Shown here piece after piece: positions 30,171 through 37,167 of a DNA stretch of 38,686 nucleotides. A model generated the notes under the pieces. That model did no database searches and was not told the origin of the DNA. It worked only from the letters and a program-made list of their open reading frames with translations. The translations under genes were made by a program, and so were the position numbers. Source of the DNA: Dehalococcoidia bacterium (lineage in GTDB: Bacteria; Chloroflexota; Dehalococcoidia; UBA2979); contig JALOAM010000008.1 in NCBI GenBank assembly GCA_023228765.1, positions 1 through 38,686 on the forward strand. Reading direction: 5' to 3'. Positions within the stretch are counted from its first letter, which is position 1. Each line of letters begins with the position of its first letter.

Positions 30171-31240
30171 CCACGGATGATCCGCTGCTGAAGCTGGAGG
30201 ACGCGCAGGTCCGCCAGCGCGTCGACCCCTCCGGCTTCCATCGCCTCCTCGAACGCCTGCCCGAGCAGGCCCGGGAGGCGTGGCGGATGGGCCTCGCCGC
30301 CGACCTCGGCGCGACGCCGAAGCGCCCGTCGCGTGTGCTCCTCGTGGGCCTCGGCGGCTCCGCGATCGGCGCGGACGTGGCCGCCACCGTGGCGACCGAC
30401 CTGAGCACCACGCCGGTGCAGGTGATCCGCAACTACCACCTCCCGCCGCTCGACCAGGACACCCTTGTCATCCTCTGCTCCTTCTCCGGCAACACGGAGG
30501 AGACGCTGGCCGCCTTCGACGCTGTAGCCGAGGCCGGCGCGCGAGGCATCGCGATCACGACGGGCGGCGTCCTGAAGTCACGCGCGCTGGCGGCCGGGAT
30601 GCCCACCTTCTCCTACGACTGGCCCGGCCCGCCGCGCACCGGCCTCGGGTACAGCGTCTTCATCCTCCTCGGCATCCTCCGGCGGCTCGAGGTCATCGCG
30701 ATTGACGACGCGGAGATCGAGGGCGGCTTCGGCGCCCTGGACCGCGCGACCGCGGCGTACGCCGTGGAGAGCGACGCGAACCGCGCCAAGACCATCGGCG
30801 CGTGGCTTCACGGCGGCGTCCCCGCCATCATCGGCGCCGACATGCTGGAGGTCGCCGCGCGCCGCTGGGCCGGCGAGATCAGCGAGAACGCGAAGCAGGT
30901 CTCCGCGGCCTACGGCATCCCGGAGTTCAACCACAACCAGCTGGAGGCCGCAGCCCGCGCGGGCGCCGAGGTGGGACCGCTGCGTTTCGTCATCCTCGAC
31001 GCGCCGGTGGTGCACCCCCGCAACCGCCTCCGCGTCACGCAGACCGCGGAGATGATGCTGGCGGCCGGGCGACAGGTGCAGATCGCGAACGCCGGCGGCA
31101 ACACGCCGATCGAGGCCATCCTCGGCGCGTGCGCCCTCGGCTCCTGGACCTCGTACTACCTCGGCCTCCTCCGCGACGAGGACCCGGCCCCCATGACCGT
31201 GATGGACCGCCTGAAGCGGGTGCTGGCGCAGGAGCGCTGA
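30167..31240 (+). CDS. Bifunctional phosphoglucose/phosphomannose isomerase (SIS family)
   Basis: This 357-residue protein has two SIS folds. LLVGLGGSAIGADVAATVATD (about 56-76) and CSFSGNTEETLAAFDA (about 104-119) bind the sugar phosphate, and ISENAKQVSAAYGIPEFNHNQLEA carries the catalytic Glu/His region. The family, found in archaea and some bacteria, interconverts fructose-6-phosphate with glucose-6- and mannose-6-phosphate. It is much shorter than classical PGI. The start is GTG at 30167, overlapping the mutase stop TGA. With its neighbours it completes the path from fructose-6-phosphate to GDP-mannose. Confidence 0.9.
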   Translation: MTTDDPLLKLEDAQVRQRVDPSGFHRLLERLPEQAREAWRMGLAADLGATPKRPSRVLLVGLGGSAIGADVAATVATDLSTTPVQVIRNYHLPPLDQDTLVILCSFSGNTEETLAAFDAVAEAGARGIAITTGGVLKSRALAAGMPTFSYDWPGPPRTGLGYSVFILLGILRRLEVIAIDDAEIEGGFGALDRATAAYAVESDANRAKTIGAWLHGGVPAIIGADMLEVAARRWAGEISENAKQVSAAYGIPEFNHNQLEAAARAGAEVGPLRFVILDAPVVHPRNRLRVTQTAEMMLAAGRQVQIANAGGNTPIEAILGACALGSWTSYYLGLLRDEDPAPMTVMDRLKRVLAQER

Positions 31241-31244
31241 CACC

Positions 31245-31694
31245 GTGGCTGCCGTCGACGAGTACGTCGAAGCGAACCGGGCCGCCGCGGAGCGGGTGCG
31301 CGCGCTCCTCGATGCGCTCTCCGAGGACGATCTCGGCACGCTGATGGGTGAGCACTGGACCGTCGCGATCGCCCTCGCACACCTCGCCTACTGGGACCGG
31401 CGCCACGCCGAGGTCCTGCAGCACAACCTGGACGGCCTCTGGGCGCCGGAGGGCGAACCGGACTGGATGGACGACGTCCAGAACGACGCGCTCCTCCACG
31501 AGTGGAGGCTCCTCCCACCGCTGCAGGTCCCGCCGCTCCTCCTCGCCTCGATGGAACGCATCGACTGGCTCGTCGCCGCCGTGCCGGACGACGTGCTGGC
31601 CGAGCTTCTCCGACGCGACGAGGCGCACCTGGTCCGGCGGAGCCGGCACCGCCATGAGCACCTCGATGAGATTGAGGGTGTCCTGAGCCGCTAG
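31245..31694 (+). CDS. DinB-superfamily protein
   Basis: The 149-residue four-helix protein starts at GTG 31245, 4 nt after the isomerase. HWTVAIALAHLAYWDRRHAEVL (split at about 36-57) and RHRHEHLDEIEGVL near the end supply the histidines of the DinB metal site. DinB-like proteins include thiol S-transferases such as bacillithiol or mycothiol-dependent enzymes, and many have unknown function. Its place in the cassette may only be transcriptional. A thioesterase follows after 28 nt. Confidence 0.8.
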   Translation: MAAVDEYVEANRAAAERVRALLDALSEDDLGTLMGEHWTVAIALAHLAYWDRRHAEVLQHNLDGLWAPEGEPDWMDDVQNDALLHEWRLLPPLQVPPLLLASMERIDWLVAAVPDDVLAELLRRDEAHLVRRSRHRHEHLDEIEGVLSR

Positions 31695-31722
31695 TCTCTG
31701 CGGGTAGCCGAGGGGACGCGCA

Positions 31723-32148
31723 GTGCCGACGATCACCGAATACCACTTCCGCGTGCGGTCCACGGACATGGACGCCGACCGGATCGTCAACAACGCTCGC
31801 TACCTGGAGTTCTTCGAACAGGCGCGCCTGGAGCATCTCGCCGCGATCGAGGTGGTGAAGCGGCCGCGTCCGCCCGGGGAGGCGGGGCGCAGCTTCACGC
31901 TCGCGGAGACCACCTGCCGCTACCGTGCGCCGCTCCGCCACCGCGACGAGGTGGTAGCGCGCGCCTGGACGCAGCAGATCGGCAACCGCAGCTTCATCCT
32001 CGCGTACGACATCCGCATGAAGGACTCGGACACCGTCGCCGCGGAGGGCAGCTCGGTGCAGGTCTGGCTGGATGCGGACGGCAAGCCGTCCCCGCTCCCG
32101 GACGGCGTCCGCACCGCGCTGGAGCAGTCCATGGACGGTGCGAGCTAA
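31723..32148 (+). CDS. Acyl-CoA thioesterase, hotdog fold (YbgC/FadM type)
   Basis: The 141-residue protein has the 4-hydroxybenzoyl-CoA thioesterase signature STDMDADRIVNNARYLEFFEQAR (13-35) with the catalytic Asp near residue 17; an Asn stands in the usual His/Asn position. The start is GTG at 31723 with GAGGGGA 6 nt upstream. Members hydrolyse short or branched acyl-CoA. The exact substrate is not visible. Confidence 0.87.
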   Translation: MPTITEYHFRVRSTDMDADRIVNNARYLEFFEQARLEHLAAIEVVKRPRPPGEAGRSFTLAETTCRYRAPLRHRDEVVARAWTQQIGNRSFILAYDIRMKDSDTVAAEGSSVQVWLDADGKPSPLPDGVRTALEQSMDGAS

Positions 32149-32249
32149 GGCGTGTCCGCGATCCTTGCGAATCTCCTGTATTAGCTCGCACGTCACCTTT
32201 CACTTAGTCCACGCTTCGACCACAATTCTCACGCGTGGCGAGGGAAAGC

Positions 32250-32265
32250 CGTCTGTCCACAGACG
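32250..32265 (+). repeat. Small palindrome upstream of the ferredoxin gene
   Basis: CGTCTG and CAGACG flank TCCA, giving a perfect 6-bp hairpin 28 nt before the gene. The 145-nt intergenic region is otherwise the most AT-rich stretch here but shows no clear -35/-10 pair. It may be an operator or chance. Confidence 0.25.
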
Positions 32266-32293
32266 CGCCGACGCCGTTACCCCTCGCTGCTAG

Positions 32294-32689
32294 ATGGGGA
32301 GCCCCGTGGCGAAGCAGGTGGACCGCGACGGCACGAAGCTCCCCGTCCTCGTCTGCCGCGGCTCGGACTGCCGAGGCGACGCACAGGAGCGCCTCTGCGA
32401 ATCCCTCTGCGCAGCCGGCGTCGAAGTCCTGATCACGGGCTGCCTCGGTGTCTGCAAGGGGCCGGTGGCGGTGATCCCGGTGGGCGACCGCTGGGAGGTC
32501 GTCGCGAAGGTCCGAGGCAAGGACGCCCGCCGTCGCCTCCTCGAAGCGATCACGCGCCAGCGCCAGAAGGTCGTGAAGAGCCGCACCGTGCGGGGCAGCC
32601 GTCGCCGCAAGGCGATCGCGAAGGGCGCGGGCAAACTCGCACGCCGCCCCGGCCCTCACGCCCGCCGCGTCGCCGCCTCGCTCCGGTAG
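32294..32689 (+). CDS. Thioredoxin-like [2Fe-2S] ferredoxin domain protein
   Basis: Residues 17-65 match the thioredoxin-like [2Fe-2S] ferredoxin pattern: C21-x4-C26 in VCRGSDCRGD and C50-x3-C54 in GCLGVCKGPVAV. Two further cysteines, C35 and C39, lie between. The last 45 residues are strongly basic (RGSRRRKAIAKGAGK), which is unusual and could bind nucleic acid or acidic partners. Start ATG 32294 or GTG 32306; GGGGAG before the GTG is a possible site. The redox partner is not visible. Confidence 0.75.
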   Translation: MGSPVAKQVDRDGTKLPVLVCRGSDCRGDAQERLCESLCAAGVEVLITGCLGVCKGPVAVIPVGDRWEVVAKVRGKDARRRLLEAITRQRQKVVKSRTVRGSRRRKAIAKGAGKLARRPGPHARRVAASLR

Positions 32690-32729
32690 TCGCCCGGCGC
32701 CGGCCGGTCCGCCCTCGGACGCTGCGAGG

Positions 32730-33482
32730 CTAGGAGATCCGCTCCGCGCGCACGATGAGGCGGTGCGTGTAGGACGCTGTCGCGCCGTCGAACTCGCCGC
32801 CGCAGGTGTAGAGCGTGATCGAGTCCACCGCGACGTCCGAGGTGAAGTACTGCCGCCAGTTCACCTCGCCGGAGGCGGGTACCTGCTCCGTCCACACCAC
32901 CGCGTACCGCAGTGTCTGGCCCGCGTAGTCCACTTCGATGACGCTCCCGGCGCCCAGCTGGTCGAGCGACCAGAAGACCGCGGGACCTCGGTAGTCATCG
33001 TCGGCGTAAGAGACATAACGATTGAGGTCGACGTGGGCGCCGAAGACGGCGTTCCCGCCCTCGCCGGGGAACCCGCCGAGGCCGGCCCACCCGCTCATGT
33101 CGTAGTACGCGACGTCTACCGGCCCGTACGGCTCCGGCATGATCGTCGAGTCGACGATCCACCGGCCGACCGGGGCGTTCACGTTGATGGCAGGGATGCG
33201 GAGGCGCGCGAAGTCCGTGTTCGGCGGGTTACCGTGCGCGGCCGCGAAGTCCTCCACGGAGTCGACGGGAGGCACCACCTCGCCGTCGTCGCCCTCCTCG
33301 TGGATCTGCCGCCCGACCGTGTCGAGGCCCGTGTCCTCGCTGGCCTGCCCGATGCCGAGGAAGCGAAACCCGGAATCGCCGGAATTCGCCGTCGCGATCA
33401 GCACCACGGCGATGAGCGCCACGATGCCAATCACGCTCCAGAGGACCAGTTGTACGCGCCGCCCGGACTCGGAAGATCTCAC
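32730..33482 (-). CDS. Class E-type sortase
   Basis: Sortases join surface proteins to the cell envelope. The 250-residue protein has an N-terminal membrane helix (about 11-31), a linker, then a sortase fold with His150 in FGAHVDL, Cys227 in TLYTCGGEFD and Arg241 in YTHRLIVRAE, the catalytic triad. It resembles class E housekeeping-like enzymes of high-GC monoderm bacteria. The start is GTG at 33482, just after a 12-bp palindrome. No LPxTG- or LAxTG-like substrate is encoded in this window. Confidence 0.87.
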   Translation of the reverse strand: MRSSESGRRVQLVLWSVIGIVALIAVVLIATANSGDSGFRFLGIGQASEDTGLDTVGRQIHEEGDDGEVVPPVDSVEDFAAAHGNPPNTDFARLRIPAINVNAPVGRWIVDSTIMPEPYGPVDVAYYDMSGWAGLGGFPGEGGNAVFGAHVDLNRYVSYADDDYRGPAVFWSLDQLGAGSVIEVDYAGQTLRYAVVWTEQVPASGEVNWRQYFTSDVAVDSITLYTCGGEFDGATASYTHRLIVRAERIS

Positions 33483-33483
33483 C

Positions 33484-33495
33484 GTGGACGTCCAC
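33484..33495. promoter_or_regulatory. Perfect palindrome before the sortase start
   Basis: GTGGACGTCCAC is a perfect 12-bp palindrome 1 nt before the sortase GTG. It could be an operator or a translation-blocking hairpin; the zero-nt loop favours a protein-binding site. Confidence 0.3.
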
Positions 33496-33611
33496 CTGAC
33501 CTACCCCCGCCGCCTGTGGGTAGACGATCAGCGTACGTTCCGCTCGGGTTAGACGCCGGGTGAGTATGAGACGGATGTGATCGCCGTCAGGTTCCCCACG
33601 CTCCGGCTCCG

Positions 33612-33647
33612 ACTCCCCTCGCCGCCGCAGCGGGAGAGGGCGGGGGT
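33612..33647 (+). repeat. REP-like element, degenerate copy A
   Basis: ACTCCCCTCGCCGCC, CGCAGCGGGAGAGGG and CGGGGG show the layout of the two clear copies nearby: pyrimidine block, short hairpin, GGGAGAGGG and a G-rich tail. The hairpin is shortened to CCGC/GCGG. It lies in the 403-nt intergenic region 33483-33885, which holds no gene. Confidence 0.5.
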
Positions 33648-33679
33648 CTGCTCCGCTCTGCCTCCGGTTCCGCCTCCCG

Positions 33680-33703
33680 TTCCGATTCCGATTCCGGCTC
33701 CGA
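33680..33703 (+). repeat. Four tandem TTCCGA-like hexamers
   Basis: TTCCGA, TTCCGA, TTCCGG and CTCCGA lie head to tail, with looser units on both sides (GTTCCG, CTCCGG). It is a short hexanucleotide repeat in the non-coding gap between sortase and the SnoaL-like gene. The repeat number could vary by slippage. Confidence 0.6.
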
Positions 33704-33705
33704 CT

Positions 33706-33744
33706 CCCCTCTCCCGGTTCCGGGAGAGGGGCCGGGGGTGAGGG
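33706..33744 (+). repeat. REP-like palindromic element, copy B
   Basis: CCCCTCTCCCGG (33706-33717) and CCGGGAGAGGGG (33720-33731) are perfectly inverted around TT, followed by CCGGGGGTGAGGG. Copy C is the same element in the other orientation. Such CCCTCWCCC-palindromes are frequent intergenic repeats in GC-rich bacteria. Confidence 0.8.
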
Positions 33745-33803
33745 CCGCTCCGGATCTGCTCCGCGACCTGTCGAGGACCTTGCGAGGTGCTTAGCAGAAG
33801 GGA

Positions 33804-33843
33804 CCCTCACCCCAACCCTCTCCCGGAACCGGGAGAGGGGGCC
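33804..33843 (-). repeat. REP-like palindromic element, copy C (inverted)
   Basis: CCCTCACCCCAA precedes CCCTCTCCCGG (33816-33826), AA and CCGGGAGAGGG (33829-33839). Read on the minus strand it matches copy B. Copies B and C face each other 60 nt apart and could form a large cruciform or act as a bidirectional RNA end. Confidence 0.8.
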
Positions 33844-33885
33844 GGATCCGGAGTGGGAGTCGGATCCGCAGCGAAAGGCTGTGGC

Positions 33886-34260
33886 TTACTCGCGGACGAC
33901 GCGGCGCGAGGTGAAGCGCCAGGCGCCGTCGAGGCGGCGGAGGGTGTCGACGTACGTGCCTTCGGAGACGAGTTTGCCGCCGCGCCAGAGCTGGAGGTAG
34001 CACGTCGCGCGCGCCTCGTCGCCGTCGCCCTCGATCAGGAGGTTGTTGTTCCAGTGACGGGTGCCCGCCATGCGCTCCTTGAAGCCGCGCGCGAACGCGA
34101 GGAGGGCGTCCGCCCCCGCGTGGACCTCGCCGCGAGACTCGAACGTGCCGTCCGAGGTGAACGTCGCCGCCCAGTCCTCGGCGGTGCCGAGGTCGATCGC
34201 GTGGTTGTAGCGTGCCACCAGGTCCTGGATGGCGACGCGATCCTCGATCGTGAGCGGCAT
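33886..34260 (-). CDS. SnoaL-like (NTF2-fold) protein
   Basis: The 124-residue protein has the SnoaL/NTF2-like pattern: EDRVAIQDLVARYNHAIDLGTAEDWAATFTSDGTFES (about 5-41), then HWNNNLLIEGDGDEARATCYLQLW and a final DGAWRFTSRRVV. ATG at 34260 has AGAGGG 6 nt upstream; an earlier start at 34314 is rejected. Such proteins are isomerases, hydrolases or binding proteins of small molecules; the substrate is unknown. Confidence 0.8.
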   Translation of the reverse strand: MPLTIEDRVAIQDLVARYNHAIDLGTAEDWAATFTSDGTFESRGEVHAGADALLAFARGFKERMAGTRHWNNNLLIEGDGDEARATCYLQLWRGGKLVSEGTYVDTLRRLDGAWRFTSRRVVRE

Positions 34261-34324
34261 GATGTCCCTCTTTCTCCGTCGGCCGGTGTCGCCGGGACGG
34301 TAGCACGAGGGCAATGGCAGCCCG

Positions 34325-35326
34325 CTAGGAGACCACCAGGCGGAGGTTCCCCCGCCGAGGGCGGGCGTGACCGCGTCCCTCGATCACGCGCAGCTCCGGA
34401 CGGGTGCAGCAGTCCGTCGCCTGGGCCTCACCCGTGAGGACAGAGCGCGCGATGGCGGCCAGCAGGCCGGCTTCCTCGCGGGCGCGGGCCGTGTCGTCCG
34501 CTTCCACGGCGCGGTACGCCTCGGCCTTCCAGTGGTCCACCCAGCCCGGCTCGTACTCGATCCGCTCGCCCGAGGGTGTGGTGTACGTGAGGCGCGCGTT
34601 GTCCGCGGCGATCCGGAGGTCGAACGCGCCGGCCGGCGTGTCGCCGGCGATACGGACGTACGCCTCCGGCGCGTGCCGCGCGGTGAGATGGACCTGCGTC
34701 GCGTCCGCTTCGAGGAGCGCGGACACGACGCGTGGTGACTCCGTGCCGCCCGTCCACGCGGACGCCCGCACGAGGCCGTGCGAGGTGGGCGCGAAGCGGA
34801 CGGCGTGCACGACCGCGGTGCCGAGGAGGCGGTCGGCCTCGGCGGGACCCTCCACGGTGACGTCGAGGTAGTGCGGCGCCCACTCGGGGGTGTCGAGGAT
34901 GCAGGCCAGGTCGCCGACGCCGGCGTCATGCGTCTCCGGTCGCAGGAGGGCGATGCGGACGTCGTGCCGCTGTGCCGCCTCCACGGCGGCCTCGAGCGTT
35001 TCGACGTCGGATGCGCCGGGGAGGAGCAGGAGGTCCGCGCCGCGCCTTGCCGCGAGCGAGACGAACTCGGCGGACTGCGGCGAGGCGACGAGCACCGCCT
35101 CGTACGGCGCGGAGGCCATCCACTGCCGCACCTGCTGGAAGCAGGGGTGGCCGGTCTCCCGTCGCGCGCGCACGAGCGCCGCGCCGGAGCCGTCCGCGAC
35201 CCCGATCGCCCGGTACGCGCCGGTCGACTCGAGGGCGTCGAGGGCTTCGGCGGCCTCGGGCGTCCAACCGCAGATCGCGAGCGAGCGGGCCGGGGCGACG
35301 GCCGTGAGGGTGGCGGGTGTGTTCAC
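34325..35326 (-). CDS. Degenerate Gfo/Idh/MocA-like protein
   Basis: The 333-residue protein has the layout of a Gfo/Idh/MocA oxidoreductase: an N-terminal Rossmann half (SLAICGWTPEAAEALDALE, then YRAIGVADGSGAAL and YEAVLVASPQ) and a C-terminal alpha/beta half (DNARLTYTTPSGERIEYEPGW). The GxGxxG loop is CGWTPEAAE and the EKP catalytic motif is replaced by LLPGAS, so dehydrogenase activity is doubtful. The start is GTG at 35326, with TAGGCT 6 nt upstream. It is divergent from the flagellin genes. Confidence 0.65.
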   Translation of the reverse strand: MNTPATLTAVAPARSLAICGWTPEAAEALDALESTGAYRAIGVADGSGAALVRARRETGHPCFQQVRQWMASAPYEAVLVASPQSAEFVSLAARRGADLLLLPGASDVETLEAAVEAAQRHDVRIALLRPETHDAGVGDLACILDTPEWAPHYLDVTVEGPAEADRLLGTAVVHAVRFAPTSHGLVRASAWTGGTESPRVVSALLEADATQVHLTARHAPEAYVRIAGDTPAGAFDLRIAADNARLTYTTPSGERIEYEPGWVDHWKAEAYRAVEADDTARAREEAGLLAAIARSVLTGEAQATDCCTRPELRVIEGRGHARPRRGNLRLVVS

Positions 35327-35332
35327 GCGATG

Positions 35333-35338
35333 AGCCTA
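35333..35338 (-). promoter_or_regulatory. Leaderless-type -10 of the Gfo/Idh-like gene
   Basis: TAGGCT (minus 35338 to 35333) followed by CATCGC and the GTG start at 35326. The spacing equals that of three other leaderless candidates. A GATCGGGGAATGCCC motif covers the region where the -35 would lie. Confidence 0.4.
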
Positions 35339-35359
35339 CGGACGGGTGTCGTGGTTCCC

Positions 35360-35374
35360 GATCGGGGAATGCCC
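35360..35374 (+). promoter_or_regulatory. Flagellin-locus motif, site 1
   Basis: GATCGGGGAATGCCC overlaps the palindrome CCCGATCGGG (35357-35366). It fits the consensus GATCRGGGAAYRCCC seen at four places around the flagellin genes. It lies in the divergent region of the Gfo/Idh-like gene and flagellin 1. Confidence 0.4.
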
Positions 35375-35434
35375 TCGGGCGGCGCGGTGGGAACCCTCGG
35401 AGGGGGTGCGGGTGCCTCGGGTGTTCTCGTAGGG

Positions 35435-35449
35435 GATCAGGGTTACCCC
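35435..35449 (+). promoter_or_regulatory. Flagellin-locus motif, site 2
   Basis: GATCAGGGTTACCCC is preceded by GGG, giving GGGGATCAGGG, an 11-mer repeated exactly before flagellin 2. It lies 119 nt before the flagellin 1 start. Confidence 0.4.
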
Positions 35450-35568
35450 TTAAGGACGGGCGGTGGCTGCCGATGATGCTGATGGAGGACCAGCGGATCC
35501 GGAACGCGGACTCCAACCTCTGCCGACAAGGATGTCGGGAGTTCACGGCTGAGGAGGCCACACCAACC

Positions 35569-36756
35569 ATGGGAATGATCATCAACACCAACGTGGCGGC
35601 GTTGAACGCTCAGCGAAACCTGAGCAGCACCAGCGCCACCATGGGCAAGACCCTGGAGAAGCTGTCCAGCGGCCTGCGCATCAACCGGGCGGCGGACGAC
35701 GCCGCCGGCCTCGCCATCAGCGAGAAGATGCGCTCGCAGGTCCGCGGCATGCAGCAGGGCCAGCGGAACGCCCAGGACGGCGTCTCCATGCTGCAGACCG
35801 CTGAAGGCGCGCTGAACGAGGTCCACACGATCCTCCAGCGTGTCCGCGAGCTGTCCGTCCAGGCCGGCAACTCCACCCTGTCCTCGTCCGACCGCACCGC
35901 GATCGGCGAAGAGATGGTGGCGCTCCGCTCTGAGATCGACAACATCGCCCAGCGCACGCGCTTCAACGGTCTGAACCTGCTCAACGGTTCGCTGGCCGTG
36001 ACGCTGGACGGCTCGTCTACGGCGAGCGGGGCAACCGCCACCGAGAACGGCGGTACCGTGTCCGTGGCCGGCATCGACGTGGGGAACGCGGACGCGAACT
36101 CCACGTACACCCTCACGAACGCCGCCGCCGTCCTGACCGCGACGGTGACGAGCGGTGGGTTCTCTCGCGCCGAGACTTTCACGGTGCAGGACATGGGCGC
36201 CAACGGCACCCAGGACATCATCTTCGAGGAGCTCGGTGTCACCGTGTCCCTGGAGCATGACGCCAACGCTGGCAACGTGACCGGCGCTGTGATCGCCGCG
36301 GGCCTGAACAACGACACGGTTGTGACCACAGCCTCGTCGTCCGCCTCGTTCCGCGTGGGCTCCGAGGTCGGTGACAACATCACGCTGTCGTTCGACGACA
36401 TGCGTTCGAGCGCCCTCGGCAACGGCTCGAAGCTCTCGACGCTGATCGCGGACAACACCGCGGTGGCGACGACGGCCGACGCGGACACGCTGCTGGCCTC
36501 GATCGACACGGCCATCGGACAGGTCTCGACCTTCCGCGCCGTCCTCGGTGCTCGCCAGAACCAGCTGGAGACGGCGATCAACTCGCTCGGCGTCTCGGTG
36601 GAGAACCTGTCGGCGTCCGAGTCCCGCATCCGCGACGCGGACATCGCGTCCGTGTCGTCGCAGATGATGACCAGCCAGATCATGCAGCAGGCCGGTGTGT
36701 CGGTGCTCGCCCAGGCGAACGCCGCCCCGCAGTCCGTCCTTTCGCTGATCGGCTAG
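35569..36756 (+). CDS. Flagellin, first paralogue
   Basis: The 395-residue protein has a conserved N-terminal D0/D1 (INTNVAALNAQRNL, SGLRINRAADDAAGLAISEKM, then LQRVRELSVQAGN near 90-102, the TLR5-contact segment) and a C-terminal D1/D0 (RAVLGARQNQLETAINSL, SRIRDADIASVSSQMM and SVLAQANAAPQSVLSLIG). The middle of about 150-200 residues is Thr/Ser/Ala rich. ATG 35569 is chosen although GAGGAGG is 11 nt away; ATG 35575 is an alternative. An in-frame extension to 35317 has no flagellin similarity. It is followed by a terminator and a second flagellin. Confidence 0.95.
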   Translation: MGMIINTNVAALNAQRNLSSTSATMGKTLEKLSSGLRINRAADDAAGLAISEKMRSQVRGMQQGQRNAQDGVSMLQTAEGALNEVHTILQRVRELSVQAGNSTLSSSDRTAIGEEMVALRSEIDNIAQRTRFNGLNLLNGSLAVTLDGSSTASGATATENGGTVSVAGIDVGNADANSTYTLTNAAAVLTATVTSGGFSRAETFTVQDMGANGTQDIIFEELGVTVSLEHDANAGNVTGAVIAAGLNNDTVVTTASSSASFRVGSEVGDNITLSFDDMRSSALGNGSKLSTLIADNTAVATTADADTLLASIDTAIGQVSTFRAVLGARQNQLETAINSLGVSVENLSASESRIRDADIASVSSQMMTSQIMQQAGVSVLAQANAAPQSVLSLIG

Positions 36757-36799
36757 CCCTCGTCGAGATAGCCCTCGGCCTCCCCGGAGGTCCGAGGTG

Positions 36800-36833
36800 A
36801 GGAGCCCCCACCGCGACACCGGTGGGGGCTCCT
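36800..36833 (+). terminator. Terminator after flagellin 1
   Basis: AGGAGCCCCCACCG (36800-36813) and CGGTGGGGGCTCCT (36820-36833) form a perfect 14-bp stem over a 6-nt loop, with GTGTGTCTGTG following. It lies 44 nt after the stop, so the two flagellins are probably transcribed separately. Confidence 0.85.
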
Positions 36834-36870
36834 GTGTGTCTGTGCTCAGGTCCCCGCCCCACGTTCTGAC

Positions 36871-36906
36871 CCCCCGCCCGCGGAGCGGGAGGGGGTGGGG
36901 TGAGTG
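36871..36906 (+). repeat. REP-like element, copy D
   Basis: CCCCCGCCCGCGGAGCGGG, then AGGGGGTGGGGTGAG, shows the same order as copies A-C (palindrome, GGGAGGGGG, GGTGAG). It lies in the 411-nt gap between the flagellin genes, together with a terminator and motif site 3. Confidence 0.5.
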
Positions 36907-37009
36907 CCCTTCTCTCGGGCGTTCGTCCTCGGCGGTGCGGGGATCCTCGCGCGGGAGTCGGGGGCGTCGAGGGTGGGCGTACGGGGGAACCCGAATCGCC
37001 ACGGGCGGT

Positions 37010-37027
37010 GGGGATCAGGGAACACCC
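37010..37027 (+). promoter_or_regulatory. Flagellin-locus motif, site 3
   Basis: GGGGATCAGGGAACACCC, 140 nt before flagellin 2, contains the 11-mer GGGGATCAGGG of site 2 and the core GATCAGGGAACACCC. A weak sigma28-like TCCGATGA lies at 37050-37057 without a good -35. Confidence 0.4.
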
Positions 37028-37167
37028 GAATAGGGGGACCTCCGACGGTTCCGATGATTCCCGTGTGATTCCAGGTGGGTCACGCCGAGTGCACCGGCGG
37101 ACGCATCGAGGGGTCGCGCGACCGTCCGGCAAGGACGCCGGACGAACCCGGCTAAGGAGGCCGAACC

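Noticed and set aside
33680..33841. CRISPR array
   Set aside because: The repeats are short, unevenly spaced and inverted, without unique spacers of constant length.
33787..34437. Plus-strand reading frame over the REP-like region and the SnoaL-like gene
   Set aside because: It is antisense to a recognisable NTF2-fold protein and begins inside a repeat.
35317..35568. 84-residue N-terminal extension of flagellin 1
   Set aside because: The extension has no flagellin similarity, no ribosome site, and crosses the intergenic region holding motif sites; flagellins begin at MxxIINTN.
37031..37057. Sigma28 promoter for flagellin 2
   Set aside because: TCCGATGA resembles the -10 but no TAAA-like -35 is at 15 bp, so the match is too weak to annotate.
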